A stretch of 64,000 bases of DNA, from NCBI RefSeq assembly GCF_963855985.1, contig NC_087107.1:3410001-3474000 (forward strand), written 5' to 3'. Under the pieces are notes generated by a model. It was not told the DNA's origin and did no database searches. It saw only the letters and a list, made by a program, of their open reading frames with translations. Source of the DNA: Ostrinia nubilalis (lineage: Eukaryota; Arthropoda; Insecta; Lepidoptera; Crambidae). Of the stretch, positions 12,901 through 23,103 are shown one piece after another. A program made the translations under genes and the position numbers. Positions within the stretch are counted from its first letter, which is position 1; the number at the start of each line of letters is the position of its first letter.

Positions 12901-13834
12901 TGGAACTGATGAAAATTGGATTAATGACTTTAAATTAAAGCTTTGCAGTGAATTTGAAATGAAAGATCTAGGGAGGGTGTCTAATTTTCTTGGGATAAAT
13001 GTAAAACAAAACTTAAATACAGGAGTAACAATATTAAGTCAAAGTAGTTATCTGTTAAATGTTCTTAAAAAATATAAAATGGAAAATTGTAAGCCAATGA
13101 ATACACCCATGGACGTTAACTTTAATTGTAAAATGTTGAATAACCAAAATTGCAAACCTTTACCTGAAGTTGAAAGATTGTGTAGACAAATGATAGGGTC
13201 ACTCATGTATGCAGTTTTAGCTACAAGACCAGATTTATGTATTCCTGTTGCTATATTGAGCCGTTATCAAAACCAAGCAAATGATGTTTTATTGACTGCT
13301 TTAAAAAGGGTCTTAAGATATGTGAAGCATACTATAAATTATGAGTTAATTCTTAAACCAGAAAATGTACCATTGTTGGGTTATTGTGATGCTGATTGGG
13401 CGGGTAACTTAAAAGATAGAAAATCAACAACTGGGTACTGTTTCAAGTTTTCTGATTGTCTTATTTCTTGGTGTTCCAAAAAGCAACTTTCAGTAAGTTT
13501 ATCCTCAACTGAATCTGAATATGTGGCTTTAAGTATGGCAAGTAGTGAAGCATGTTGGTTGAAAAATTTATTGAAAGATTTTGATATAAATGTAAATTAT
13601 GCTGTGAAGATATTGTGTGATAACCAGTCTGCTATAACAGTTGCTAGTACAGACAGTTTGAAAAGATTAAAACATATAGATATTCGCTACCACTATATTA
13701 AGGAGTTAGTTAAAAATAAACAAATATGTTTGGAATATATTAAAACTGAGGAACAAATTGCTGACATGTTTACTAAGCCATTAGGAAGGGATTTAATTTT
13801 AAAGTTTACTAAAAGCTGTGGCATAAATGTATAA
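9914..13834 (+). CDS. Copia Gag-Pol polyprotein, 1306 aa, intact
   Basis: The order is gag, protease, integrase, reverse transcriptase, RNase H, as in Ty1/copia. Gag holds a UBN2-like region (about 10-185) and two CCHC knuckles (CYKCNKLGHYKSEC near 209 and CFYCGKMGHKKAQC near 239). Protease has the DSGASEHM site near 282. Integrase has an HHCC zinc site ending CEGCLQGK and the acidic triad near D475, D538 and E574. The reverse transcriptase has MDVTGAFLYG and the YVDD box near 989. RNase H has YCDADWAG, STESEYVALS and CDNQSA. The start ATG GAA GGG lies 138 bp after the primer site. There is no internal stop or frameshift. An acidic stretch near 710-770 links integrase to reverse transcriptase. 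Confidence 0.97.
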   Translation: MEGNHNSIRLEGSNNWNVWKFQTQVLLRSQGLMDIVEGRSDAEEGRAKSDAKDAKAQSIIVSRMTEKAMLHILTCSTSAAMWTKLMSVYEQKSETSIHILQQRFFQFKFERGTEMAVFLSKIQEMQNTLKQMGEPVSDKFTITKILMSLPDEYKHFVSAWESAPEEKQTVDNLVARLLIEEERINEKNEEVTTSNSSAFLVKSKKNVKCYKCNKLGHYKSECRVNNNSEGNSNNNNNKCFYCGKMGHKKAQCWFRKNSDNKKSNAFVVSASGHYQKSEWLVDSGASEHMCCDRALFTSLTSATQKSVILGNGDSISVLGCGLVTVQVHNGKEWIDTTMDNVLYVPDLKTNLFAVNCASDKGYVMVTDDRSCRFIKNNNVCAIAKRHGNSYYMVFRYKNQVASVAKAVDNNLYQWHERLAHQNFEHVKKLLTKNDINVNTTSLPKCEGCLQGKIHRLSFHNSESVSTRTCELIHADTCGPMEETSVGGSRYFVVLKDDFSSYRHVYFVKNKHEIKNCIADFINKAENTTGNKVKTFRSDNGLEFVNKEVKKLFSKHGITHQTSTPYCPEQNGKAERENRTLVEAARTMLYAKNMPKKLWAEAVHTAAFVLNRTGKSKNSEKTPYELWTGKSFDIHLLKAFGTPAYVHIPKERRRKWDKKGEKGYMVGYGENVKGYRVYFAEKNIVEIKRDVVFLEEEVQSESRELVVKLDLDCNVEDEEQEDDGACEPRSDVEISTGEDTEIENETEVSEYEPCIDEGDSSMELVDEREVRRDRSRRIRKQNKFYCCHNVYSEENEPTTYEQAMKRSDSSKWSEAVSKELQTLKDNNTWTVCEYPVDKDIVSSKWVFKIKQISDGKHQYKARLVARGFEQSDILDINELYAPVAKLTTFRLFMVIATKLMLPVYQMDVTGAFLYGELDEEVYLRLPEGAYTDNNNIVKLNKSLYGLKKSPKYWNDKFNSIMQKEGFKRSISDSCLYSKCQNGNKMYVLLYVDDLLMFGTDENWINDFKLKLCSEFEMKDLGRVSNFLGINVKQNLNTGVTILSQSSYLLNVLKKYKMENCKPMNTPMDVNFNCKMLNNQNCKPLPEVERLCRQMIGSLMYAVLATRPDLCIPVAILSRYQNQANDVLLTALKRVLRYVKHTINYELILKPENVPLLGYCDADWAGNLKDRKSTTGYCFKFSDCLISWCSKKQLSVSLSSTESEYVALSMASSEACWLKNLLKDFDINVNYAVKILCDNQSAITVASTDSLKRLKHIDIRYHYIKELVKNKQICLEYIKTEEQIADMFTKPLGRDLILKFTKSCGINV

Positions 13835-13899
13835 AATTAATAATGTAGAGTAATGAAAATAATACAGTGTAGTTCAGACTTCAGTTAAAGTAATTAATA

Positions 13900-14040
13900 A
13901 AATATAAGAAGTATAAGTTTAAGAAGTATAAGTGTAACAAGGATAAGTATAACAAGTATAAGTGTAACAAGGATAAGTATATAACAAGTATAAGTTTAAG
14001 AAGTATAAGTATATAAGTTGAAAATTTAAGAATTTAAGTT
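13900..14040 (+). repeat. Degenerate AAGTATAAGT minisatellite in the copia 3' region
   Basis: Between the stop codon and the polypurine tract are roughly ten imperfect copies of a 9-17 base unit, variously AAGTATAAGT, TTAAG and AACAAGGAT. They look like slippage products, and they could vary in number between copies of the element. Confidence 0.85.
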
Positions 14041-14110
14041 TATGAGAAGCAAAAAAAATGTTATTTTTTGTTTATTTTTTTTTAAATGTAGTAATTACAT
14101 TGAGGGGGGG

Positions 14111-14315
14111 TGTTGAATGCCAAGCCAATGCAATCACTACAGTTTAAAAAAAAAAAAAAGAGGTGTATCCTGGTTTAATAGTCTATGGTAGATTTTAAGA
14201 CTTCCGGTCTCTGTGACGTTTTCTGTACTCGGGTTGGATATTATAAAAAGTGTGTCGAGGACATATTAAAATACATTTCGTTAGTAAATCCGTTATCTTT
14301 AATTCCATCACAACA
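14111..14315 (+). repeat. Copia 3' LTR (205 bp)
   Basis: Preceded by the polypurine tract GAGGGGGGG and identical by eye to the 5' LTR. Followed by the right CATTA copy. Confidence 0.93.
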
Positions 14316-14534
14316 CATTATAAAATTTCTTTGGTAAACGGTAACAGTTGGTATAGTCACAGTTTGCCTTTATTTTTTTAGGTACTTATCTAATAATATT
14401 TATCACTAAAGGGTGCCTATTTCGTTAATTACAGTTTTTCAATAAGCAATGAGTAAATTTTATGATAGGCCTATGCCTAGTTACAATAGTGAAACATTTT
14501 TTTTAGTCTATAATAAAATATAGATTAAAAGCAT

Positions 14535-15840
14535 TTATTTGCTCCAGGTGATGTCGTATTTACGGAACCCGCGTTTGGCTCGCATTATGGAAGCTGTGGA
14601 CGCTGAAAAAGATTCCTCATGTTTCGAAGAACCCAAGCAAACATCTATTATGGACGAACTTAATATAATTTTAACTATAATTTTACACAAGATGCAAATC
14701 CGATACGTCATTCCGATCCGCGGCTTGCGCCAGTTCTCGTTCGCGAAGGAGAACGGCGTGAGGCTTTTGTCAACTGCCTCAACATCACGATGCATTCCGC
14801 ACTCATTGGTAAGGAAATAATCCCTGAGACTGCACACTTCACGGTTGTGGAGGTTCTTGGCATTTAAAAAGCTTCGACCTCCCCACTTCCGTGGAATATA
14901 CAGTCTCATTACAGATGAGCGCGGATGTAACATGCGATGTTGTGTGAGCTGCTGACGTACCTTCCTATCCAGGGCGTTAAGCTCAGTCAGTCAGAGTCCA
15001 TCTTAGTATGCCGAAGGAGTATATTAGTAGAGGCATCACCCAACCGTTGAAAGCTCTTGCTTTGTTGCCGCCAGACAAAAGGCTATTAAGAACTTTTGTC
15101 AGTCGGCTACAAAAGCGTTCTTTCACCGATTTTTTTATGTCTTCTACCGATATACCTAACGATTCTGACATACCAAGATACTTATAGGTCTCAGTTTCGG
15201 ACAGAGATTTGAGTGTCATTGTCTCAGAAAGTTGTAAATTCGGAGAATTCACAACTTTTCCCGGTCTAAATGTAAGACCGCACACTTGTCTACACCAATC
15301 TCCATCCTGATGGCGTTGCTAAATACCTGTGTGGTTTTTAGCAACTTCACCAGGTCTTGTCGTTTTGTTGCGAACAACTTGAGATCATCCATGTAGAGCA
15401 GGTGACTAATGACCTCACCCCCTCTTCGTAGCTGATAACTAAGCCCTGAATCCTTTAACAGAGTGCGAAGAGGATTCAGTGCTAAGCAGAACCACAAGGG
15501 ACTCAAACTGTCACCCTGGAAATGCCTCGCTCAATCCTTATGAAGTTCAATGGATCAGGAGACCTCTCACCACCACCTGGCTGCCGAAGGACTGTAGTCC
15601 ACTGCCCCATGCATGAGCATGAGCGTAAAAAGGATCTCATTGCATCTACCTATACAACTCTAAGATCCTCTCCCGCCATGATTGAGGCACCGAATCATAG
15701 GCCTTCTTATAGTCAATCCAGGCAGCAGAGAGAGCTTTCCTGCTCCGCCGAACTTGTTGGCTAATGGTTATGTCTATGAGGAGGAGCTCTTTAGTACCAC
15801 GAGACTCAACCTTACATCCATTCTGAGCAGTGGCCACAAA
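14535..15840 (-). pseudogene. R4/Dong-like non-LTR retrotransposon remnant
   Basis: Three minus-strand frames in succession encode pieces of one reverse transcriptase. 15646-15837 has AWIDYKKAYDSVPQSW. 15249-15506 has SPLWFCLALNPL and the catalytic LLYMDDLKLFA. 14983-15285 has TYKYLGM and IYSFGILRW. 14535-14933 has the C-terminal HPRSSVMRLYIPRKWGGRS and LHNREVCSLRDYFL. The MDD form of the catalytic box and these flanking motifs are what I know from the R2/R4/Dong group. The endonuclease end, the N-terminus and the 3' tail are missing, and the frame breaks at least twice. It lies inside the 8593-17291 element. Confidence 0.75.
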
Positions 15841-17291
15841 ATATTGTTCATTATTTTTATTATTAAGTGATTTAAGGTAGGTATGTGAACAACCTTTCGA
15901 GGGTAGGGAAATAATGCTGAGATTGTTACTTGAGTTTAATACATTTTTTATGTATTTTTTGTAATTGCTAGGTGTGTTTTTTTCTTATTCGTTATCAGTT
16001 ATACTTCCTATGATTTAAAGGTACAAAATGTCTTAAGACTGATTAATAAATAACTAGGCTAAATGCTTGTATGGATATCTTTAATTTGTAATAAAATATT
16101 GTTGATTTCGAATGTTTGTTATTTTTTAAATATTGTAACATAATCACAAATACCTACTATATGATATAAAATTTAAATGTATAATAATATCACCATTATC
16201 ATTAAAATTTAAATAGTTTTCAATATAGTAACATTATTTGGACTGCAATTTTAATAGTAATTTATTTAAAAATGAAAAAATAGTAAATGGTAAAGTGTTA
16301 CTATAATTATATAAATCAAAATAAATAATACTATACATAAAATATTTTATTTTTGTAAATCACATAACATAGCGTTAGCACATATCTATCATATAACTCA
16401 TTAAGAAGCCTTAAAATACTATTTCCTTTGACTGTATTGAAAAAAAACATTGACTTTTTTCTTATTTTGGCTCTCCTGCAAAATTTCATAATTTCGTTTA
16501 GTAACGGTTTAAATTTAAAGGTGCGATATGTCAGACGCCAATCCATGGCTGCAATGTATTTTTACGGTAAAAGCACTTTGAGGATATTTGTTTTTAATGG
16601 CCATGAAAAGTCTAAGAAAAAACGCAACCAAACCATCTCAAAAATAGCTTTAAAGAGTCCAAAATTTTGTCAGCATCTAAGGTATTTGATAGATGGAGTA
16701 GCTGTCTTGTTTATTACTTTGTTTTAATCAAAAGCATAGTCTTGTTCAATCAACAAACAAACCGACAGTTTCATGAACGAGAGTCCTACTCCATGATCTA
16801 ATTATGCTTCTTTTCAATGCGCTAAAAACTTGATGCAGCGAAAAGATCGATTAAATTAATGTCCAACTTTTATGGCGAAATCATTGTTAAGTAGGAACAA
16901 CAGCAATACAATTTTAAATTTAATAAAAATAACACTTTCAGGTAGTCAGTAGGGTAATTCAGATCCTGACTGTAAAAACGATATTTCAAAAGAAAATTTA
17001 CAAATTATTAACATCTTTTTAATAATAGATATTTAATTAAAATAATATGCAGCTAAAACAGCGTTGTATTTACTAAACAAATGTTAAGTTCCACAATCTA
17101 CAGTATCCTATACAGCTTCATACCTACAAACTTTTTGGTAAAAGTTTGACGTCAAGTCGGCACGGGTTATAGTTATCCGATACTAATAATATTTGATATT
17201 TTAGTTGCTAGGGTCAAATAGAAAAAAACTAAAGGGTATGCGTACCAGAAATCGAAAAAAAAATTTTCGCCCTACTAGCCTGGGACACCCT
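15841..17291. other. Right shoulder of the composite element
   Basis: Very AT-rich and without an intact gene. The minus frame at 16331-16546 contains YRTFKFKPLLNEI, and the plus frame at 9068-9274 contains YRTFKVKPLLNEI. The resemblance comes from the inverted subterminal homology and is not evidence of a protein. Confidence 0.45.
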
Positions 17292-18438
17292 TTGTAGGTC
17301 TAGCCGTTTTTACAAGATAAAATATTTTTTTTTAAATAAATTATACTATAGTTAACTACGGGGATGTGTTTCAGAAGAATACGAAAAAAGTCATTTGCAT
17401 AGGACATACTCGTAGCTAAAGGAATAAAACGTAGATAAATAAATAAGTGGAAGTACTAAATATAAATATGGGTCATAAATTGTCTAAGGCAGTAACTCTC
17501 CTAGATACCTACATAATTTATTATGTACAAATATACAATAAATAACATACCTCCCGGTAAAAGTCATATTAATATTAATGTTCCACATTAACCCTATGTC
17601 TGGAATAGAGTTATTACTATAGCAATAAATTAATGTTTATTTTTTGCTAGCCACCAAAAATTAGAAATGGCTTCTTTTAATATAAATAATTACCTCGATT
17701 GCATGAATATTATCACGATAAGTCTTAAGAAACATTTAAAACCATATTTATTTGTTGACTAACAATAATTTCAATTAATGAGTGTGTCCAAATAAAATTA
17801 AACCAGTAATTGAAACCCAATTAAAAAGAAAAAAAAATAGACAAACTAGAAAGCTAACTAAAGATAAAAAAAAACAACTGAAGATTTAAATTGAGTTCTA
17901 ATTTCAAATTGTCAAACACTATCCTTAACGAATTAAACTAATCCGCCTCGAGGACCAATGATCAATACTCTTTCACGTTTAACGGGCTGAAACGTTCGTT
18001 CGTTCACTGACCGCGCAAACTTATGAAAACACCGCCCGATCCACACCAAACCGGACTTTATTACGTACACCATAAAACTCGAATTCCATTTACTGCCAAC
18101 GGACAACTTCCCTACATTGTTCTGAACACAGTCAACTGAATTGCAACGTTGTGAGTGTGTATTTAAAGATTAAATTCGCTCGTAGCTCCCGTTGTGGGTA
18201 TTTGGAGTAAGTTTAGCTGTACTAAGTGAAATTCATTTGGTGACTGCTATAACAAGGCAATGTTTGTTATACAATTGTGCATTACGTATTTACAGAGGGA
18301 ATTTAACTTGGAATTGGACGTAATGCTGAAATGTACAATGTTTAAGTTTTGTTTTGTTTTGTCTGTTAAGTTTTATGGGTAACATTACCCGTTACTATAT
18401 TGGTAATAGATGCGTATGTAGAGCAATGGAGTAGACTT
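17292..18438. other. Intronic DNA, nothing recognised
   Basis: AT-rich and without a gene or bounded element that I can support. Confidence 0.4.
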
Positions 18439-18553
18439 AGGCTGAGTTGCACCACTTTAACTTTAATCGTAACTATAACCGGTATTTTTGGATGGATATT
18501 GACAGCTTTTTGACATTTGTTATAGTTAATGTAAGATGGTGTAACCCAGCCTT
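18439..18553. mobile_element. MITE of the GGCTG-GCACC family, copy B
   Basis: Ends AGGCTGAGTTGCACCA and GGTGTAACCCAGCCT, flanked by TTA on both sides. The core carries ACCGGTATTTTTGGATGGA, diverged from the other copies. Confidence 0.8.
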
Positions 18554-19436
18554 AGAGATTCCACGCAGGTTTCTTACGTGACTACGAAGCTTCTTCTCTT
18601 TTCTACTATTAAAATGACTGAAATGGAAATCAGATGACCTAATGTCGTTCATCTCGTTACTAACGAAGAAGATTCCCATTTTGTTCGCCTTATACTCTCT
18701 ATAGAGTCAAGACACTTGGAAAAATTTCTTAAAAAAACGGACTTTTCTGTAGCGTCTCTATTTTTTTTTTTCATTTCAAAGTATCTTCACAACCAATCAA
18801 TCTGGTCAAAGTCCTTCAAAAGACTTAAATATAAATTTAATACCATTGCATTTAATGTGCTAACTTATTTTTAACAAGACACTTTAGTGCTATTAATTTG
18901 GCCGCTATAAAACTTTACAAAACCATAACAAGAATCATCGTGTTCTTGCCCTCAGCTCAGTGATTAATTTTAATTTCGCGAAATGAAAACAGATGGAGTC
19001 TTTTACAGCCTTTAATTTATCGCTGTAAGGCTTTAAATCTGCTATAAACTTATAAAGTGTCGGGTTTGATGTCTATAAACCACGACAGTGCCGAATGTGA
19101 CGACCTTAATGAGAATAACGAAGGAATTGACCATATTACTGGTCCTTATTTTTATCGGTGTTAACACCTGGTTGGTAACTATCCATAATTGGTCGATATA
19201 TCGTTTAATTACAATTAAAATGGTAAAAAGTACATTTTAATAAGAAAATATGACTCAGATTAAGATAATTTATCTTACGCGCCCTGTTAAGGTCATCTTT
19301 ATTTATAATCAAATGAATGAATTTTCAATGAAAATCTTTTCCCTGGCGTTTTAATGCCTGTAAACTGTAAAGACAGGTGTTTAAAGAATATGTAGTTATT
19401 ACCTATCTATTTATTACAATTTCATTTAAGTAATGT
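18554..19436. other. Intronic DNA, nothing recognised
   Basis: There is no gene. A 68-codon minus frame at 18473-18679 overlaps the MITE and is chance. Confidence 0.4.
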
Positions 19437-19545
19437 CATCATCATGAGGTCATTTAATGTCCACGAGAACGAGCCTCTCTAGTTACCAGAGGCAAATGGA
19501 GGATATAGCCTACACTCTCCACGCTGGCCAGATATTATGGTTTTG
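19437..19545 (-). mobile_element. LINE 3' end, truncated
   Basis: On the minus strand it reads GGAGAGTGTAGGCTATATCC, then CCATTTGCCTCTGGTAACTA, then ends ATGACCTCATGATGATGA. It is the same family as 6290-6450. Only about 100 bp remains. Confidence 0.6.
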
Positions 19546-19572
19546 GGAGACATGTAATTAAATTAAATTAAA

Positions 19573-20352
19573 TTAATAGATATGTATGTGGTCTATGGTA
19601 CTAAAGCCTTTTCGGAAACCGGCTTGTTCGGGAGGCTGGAAGTCGTCGAGCCTTCGAGCGAGACGATTCGTAATGACTCTTGAAAACAGCTTGTAGACAT
19701 GGCTCAGAAGTGAGATGGGTCCTTCTTCAGAAAGCCAAAACAGCGAAAGTGGACATGGCTGCATCCCAATGGCGCTACAAAAAATGAGATAGACTTCATC
19801 TTGTCGACGAAGAAGCATATATATGTCGTCTGAATAGATATGTCGGTTACTTTGGTTCTCCTGCGTGATCGAATCAGAAATGAGGAGATCCGCAGGAGAA
19901 CCAAAGAGAAACTCCGAGCATAGCCCGCTCCATCGCCCTTTGGGTGACCTTGAGCCTTCTTATGAGGCCCATAGTAAGCGACCACGTCTCAGATCCGTAT
20001 ACCATCACTGGCAACACACATTGGTCAAATACTTTCGACTTGAGACACTGCGGTATTTCGGACGTGAGTATATGGCGAAGCTTCCCGAACGCAGAATTGC
20101 TAAAATCAAGTGGCAGTGGGCGGGGCACATAGCTCGTAGAGACGATGGCCGTTGGGGCAGGAAAGTTCTCGAGTGGCGACCACGGGCTGGAAGACGTAGC
20201 GTGGGCAGGCCTCCTACTAGGTGGACCGACGATCTGGTAAAGGTCGCGGGAAGAGCCTGGATGCGGGCAGCGCAGGACCGTTCATTGTGGAAAACCTTGG
20301 GGGAGGCCTTTGTCCAGCAGTTGACGTCATTTGGCTGAAAAGAAGAAGAAGA
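19573..20352. pseudogene. Scrambled RTE-clade LINE
   Basis: Three blocks of an RTE reverse transcriptase lie in the wrong order and orientation. 19573-19740 (minus) has the finger region with PISLLSHVYKLFSRVITNRL and QPPEQAGFRKGFSTIDHIH. 19907-20090 (minus) has the thumb with VLPVMVYGSETWSLTMG and VTQRAMERAMLGVSL. 20091-20338 (plus) has the C-terminus with KWQWAGHIARRDDGRWGRK and VGRPPTRWTDDLVKVAGRAW, ending at a stop codon. The (AAG)n tail at 20337-20350 is the microsatellite tail. A 25-base segment at 19866-19890 is inverted between 16-bp inverted repeats. It is not functional. Confidence 0.85.
19850..19906. repeat. 16-bp inverted repeat around a micro-inverted segment
   Basis: CTTTGGTTCTCCTGCG at 19850-19865 is the exact inverse of 19891-19906. 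Both encode the RRTK motif of the RTE protein, on opposite strands. The 25 bases between them encode RIRNEEI in the orientation opposite to the flanking thumb block. This is consistent with a template-switch event. Confidence 0.85.
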
Positions 20353-20531
20353 TATAAAATCTTGTTCATGCGACTTTATAATCTATGTATGTATTTTTTA
20401 AAATAATTAGGTATTGAATAAGCTTATTAAGATTCTGGCTGCATTTCCTCCCTTATAGCCTCTATGCAAGGGAAGAAATTTTCCGATTTTTTGATTAATT
20501 TAGGGAAAATGTGCGTTATTATGTACTCTTT

Positions 20532-20770
20532 ATGCCCGTTTCCCATAATCAATCCTTGTCCAAATCCGGATTTCAACTGTCAAAATTCAATCAGTTTTCG
20601 ATCAAAAATCCACAATTTTTGATGCTTTTATACTTTAATATTGTTAAAATAGTCTTATAAACAATATGAAAATGTAAAAACAGCGAAAACCGTAGATATT
20701 TTGATCAAAACATATTGAAATTTGAATGTTGACGGACGGATTTGGATTAGGATTGAAAGAAAACCAGCAT
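20532..20770. mobile_element. MITE of the ATGCCCG family, copy 1
   Basis: The left end ATGCCCGTTTCCCATAATC followed by AATCC and CCAAATCCG returns inverted at 20735-20770, finishing CCAGCAT. Copy 2 at 45372-45489 shares the ATGCC[C/T]G and ATCAATCC terminal blocks. There is no coding content. Confidence 0.65.
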
Positions 20771-21130
20771 TGTTCAATCTTAACCGTTCTTATAAGTTCT
20801 AATAACAGCCTATGATTTGTGGTACACAAATATACATAATATACCCCACTGGGGGTCAGTGGATAGTAAAAATGCGGCTGCACCCGCCGCCATATTGCGG
20901 ATGCATTATGCAACATGATATTGTCCCACTGCGCGGAATAAATTTGAGTTTCGGCGAATTTGCTAGACTGTTACACTTATTGTTTCGAATTTGTTTCGGG
21001 AATATTTTTGTTTGCGGAAAGGCTGCGAGGAATAGTGTTAAACTAAGAAATTATCTTCGCAAAGCAATGCAAAGCATTCGTTTTATGTATAGGTAGGCAA
21101 TGCTAATTTACAAAGAAGTCACTGTGTGCT

Positions 21131-21297
21131 TACCATGAGTTTACGTTATGTGTGCTCGCTAGCGACTGCGTAAAAAAATGACATTAATTGTATGACATAT
21201 TGTGCAGCGCCCCTCGCGGCTACTTTCAAGAAACAAAATCTTCATAGAGACTTTTGACGTACTCGCTAGCGAGCACACCTGACGTAAGCTCATGGTA
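21131..21297. mobile_element. MITE with about 40-bp terminal inverted repeats
   Basis: TACCATGAG, TTACGT, TGTGCTCGCTAGCGA on the left; the inverse TCGCTAGCGAGCACA, GACGTAA, CTCATGGTA on the right. The middle is unrelated DNA of about 85 bp. No second copy was seen in the window, and no clear target duplication. Confidence 0.75.
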
Positions 21298-22764
21298 GGT
21301 ACATGATTTCCAACAATGGAATTCATTGTGCTTCGACTTTTCCAGATTGAGTATTTTGTCAGGTAGACTGCTTAGTTGATCTAAAACAAAATAAGTGTTT
21401 GCAATAAAAAGAAGATTATGTCAATATAAAGGTATTGCTTAAGCATATCAGGCGATTTATGAAGTTAGCCTAAAGTTAACAAGATGCCTACATGAATATT
21501 GCAGTAATTGATGAATTTCTGAAGACAACTAAAACGTCAGATTTAATTGGATTGTTGACACCACCAGTAAATTGCCCGTTAGATTTTGTGTAATAAATAA
21601 GAACCTAATGATGTTAGTTACTAATTAATTCAATTGACTAACTATTCATTGATTTTAAATCAATTAAAATCTAAAATTTTACAGGTACTAAACCTCTTCA
21701 CAGCATCCAAACAATCAAAACAAAGGGTGTGAGATTTGATAACAAAATTAAGATAATCGTCAATTTGGACCCTTAAAAGGGTTCCGCCAGCCCCGTGGCA
21801 CTAAAACACAAAATAACAATTATATCTATACGGGGATAGTCCGGCAAATCTGTACTTCGGGGAGCTCTGTATTCGAGAGGTGTTTTTTGGTAGGGTGCCT
21901 GTAAGATGATGAGTTTTCAGGATTTCAGCAGAGGCTTTAATGCAAAAATTTTCATTCAATATTTTCTTGGCTGTAAATGCAAAAACTTAAGTGACAGTGT
22001 GCCGGGCATATTTGTTGCCCTATTTGTCGAAAAACAAACCGACGAAAATTAGAGTAAATGGGCTCTCGAATAGAGACCACATCTCAGCAACTGTAATGCA
22101 AAAGCACTCTTGATACCAAATCCGTCGACGGTGTCGTCAGCGTTATTTTAAAATAATCAAGTCGACGTCTTGTACTTTTTATGACTTTTGATAACTTGTC
22201 AAAAGTCGACGACTCATGTCGACAGGTCTGACTGGCCAACGGCTGTCCAAGCTGCTTACTCGTGTATTTGTTGTATATGAATTTATGATATTAATTTACT
22301 AAGTTATAAAAGTTTTATTTTTGCGGTTGTTCTTGCTAATCTTCATAACAGTATCAAAGGTCCAAATAAATCGCGAAACGGAGCTTCAAATGCGCAGCCA
22401 TTATTTAAATTGTCCATCATTGTCCCATTAAATGCACCCGCGTGGTCACCTCAGTGCAGCCTCAACCCCTTGGGGGACGGGGTTGGGGGCGGGACCCCTC
22501 GTGTCTCAATTTGTTCGTATAACGAGGAGCAAACTACACGCACGCATGATCTGGTGGACATTTTGGATTTTTGTTTTGAACGTGTGTTTAAGGTGTAAAT
22601 GGATGAAAATTTCGAGAAAATTATGAAGGACCTGTTACAGTATTGCTGATAATAAAGTCGCTGAAAGCTTATTAGAAACCTATCAGTCTGTAAACCTGTT
22701 GGTTGTTTTAACTCTGGCGCTCTAGTGTGAATTTGTGTGTAAATACATAAGACACTGATAGTAC
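21298..22764. other. Intronic DNA, nothing recognised
   Basis: There is no gene. Overlapping short frames at 22410-22771 on both strands reflect a GC-richer patch (22437-22500), not a coding exon. Confidence 0.4.
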
Positions 22765-22920
22765 ATGTCATAAACCGATGTCATTATTTTTAAGGTAATT
22801 GTTCGTATTGGCCACTGCGATACAAGCTTTCCTGGTTAGTGCAGAGACCGCCACAATAATTTGTACAATGTGACATCTTATAATAATAAATACTTTTTTA
22901 CTTTTACTTTTAATTAAAAA
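22765..22920 (+). mobile_element. LINE/SINE 3' end, copy 1
   Basis: Contains GATGTCATTATTTTTAAGG, TACAAGCTTTCCTGGTTAGT, GCAGAGACCGCC and TTTGTACAATGTGACATCTT, then a (TTTTAC)n-like tail. The same blocks occur inverted at 33936-34078. I recognise it as a lepidopteran retroposon 3' end but cannot name the family. Confidence 0.65.
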
Positions 22921-22976
22921 AAAAAAACAATTACTGACTAAGGTTTAATATGGCTTTCTTTATTATCATTAAATAT

Positions 22977-23103
22977 GCAAATACAAATACAAAATTAGTT
23001 TATTCAGTACATAGGCCCTTTCCAGGGCACTTACACGTCCCAAATATAGCTTGCCCTACCACCACTTCGGGACAAAATATGGGCTGTTGCTGAGAAGAAG
23101 TAA
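22977..23103 (-). mobile_element. LINE 3' end with an AATAC-type tail
   Basis: On the minus strand it runs CTTCTTCTCAGCAACAGCCC, GTCCCGAAGTGGTGGTAGGG, GTAAGTGCCCTGGAAAGGG, then a TTTGTATTTGTATTTG tail. This is the usual 3' end of a lepidopteran jockey- or R1-type LINE. The assignment is from memory. Confidence 0.6.

Larger units (their letters stand above)
9553..14315 (+). mobile_element. Complete Ty1/copia LTR retrotransposon
   Basis: All parts are present in order: 205-bp LTR, primer-binding site, one gag-pol ORF, a 3' untranslated stretch with AAGTATAAG-type repeats, a G-rich polypurine tract at 14102-14110, and a second identical LTR. CATTA flanks both ends. Identical LTRs and an unbroken ORF imply a very recent insertion, possibly still polymorphic and possibly mobile. 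It sits in the first HGTX intron in the antisense direction. Confidence 0.95.
8593..17291. mobile_element. Candidate composite element bounded by inverted AGGGTGTCCCA termini
   Basis: Position 8593 begins AGGGTGTCCCA and 17281-17291 is its exact inverse. Moving inward, both sides carry in the same order a T/A-run, GCATACCCT, then an ACCCGTGCCGACTTG block (at 8708 and 17153), all in inverted orientation. Deeper still, 9171-9210 and 16490-16530 share an inverted block ending ACCGTTACTAAACGAAAT. This looks like one old TIR transposon enlarged by a copia insertion and an R4-like LINE. The flanks show no clear target duplication, so two separate solo ends remain possible. Confidence 0.5.

Noticed and set aside
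14539..14820. Plus-strand 93-codon gene
   Set aside because: The minus strand of the same stretch encodes the conserved C-terminus of the R4/Dong-like LINE.
22410..22771. Small gene in three overlapping frames
   Set aside because: Open frames on both strands result from local GC content; no motif, splice site or conservation cue.
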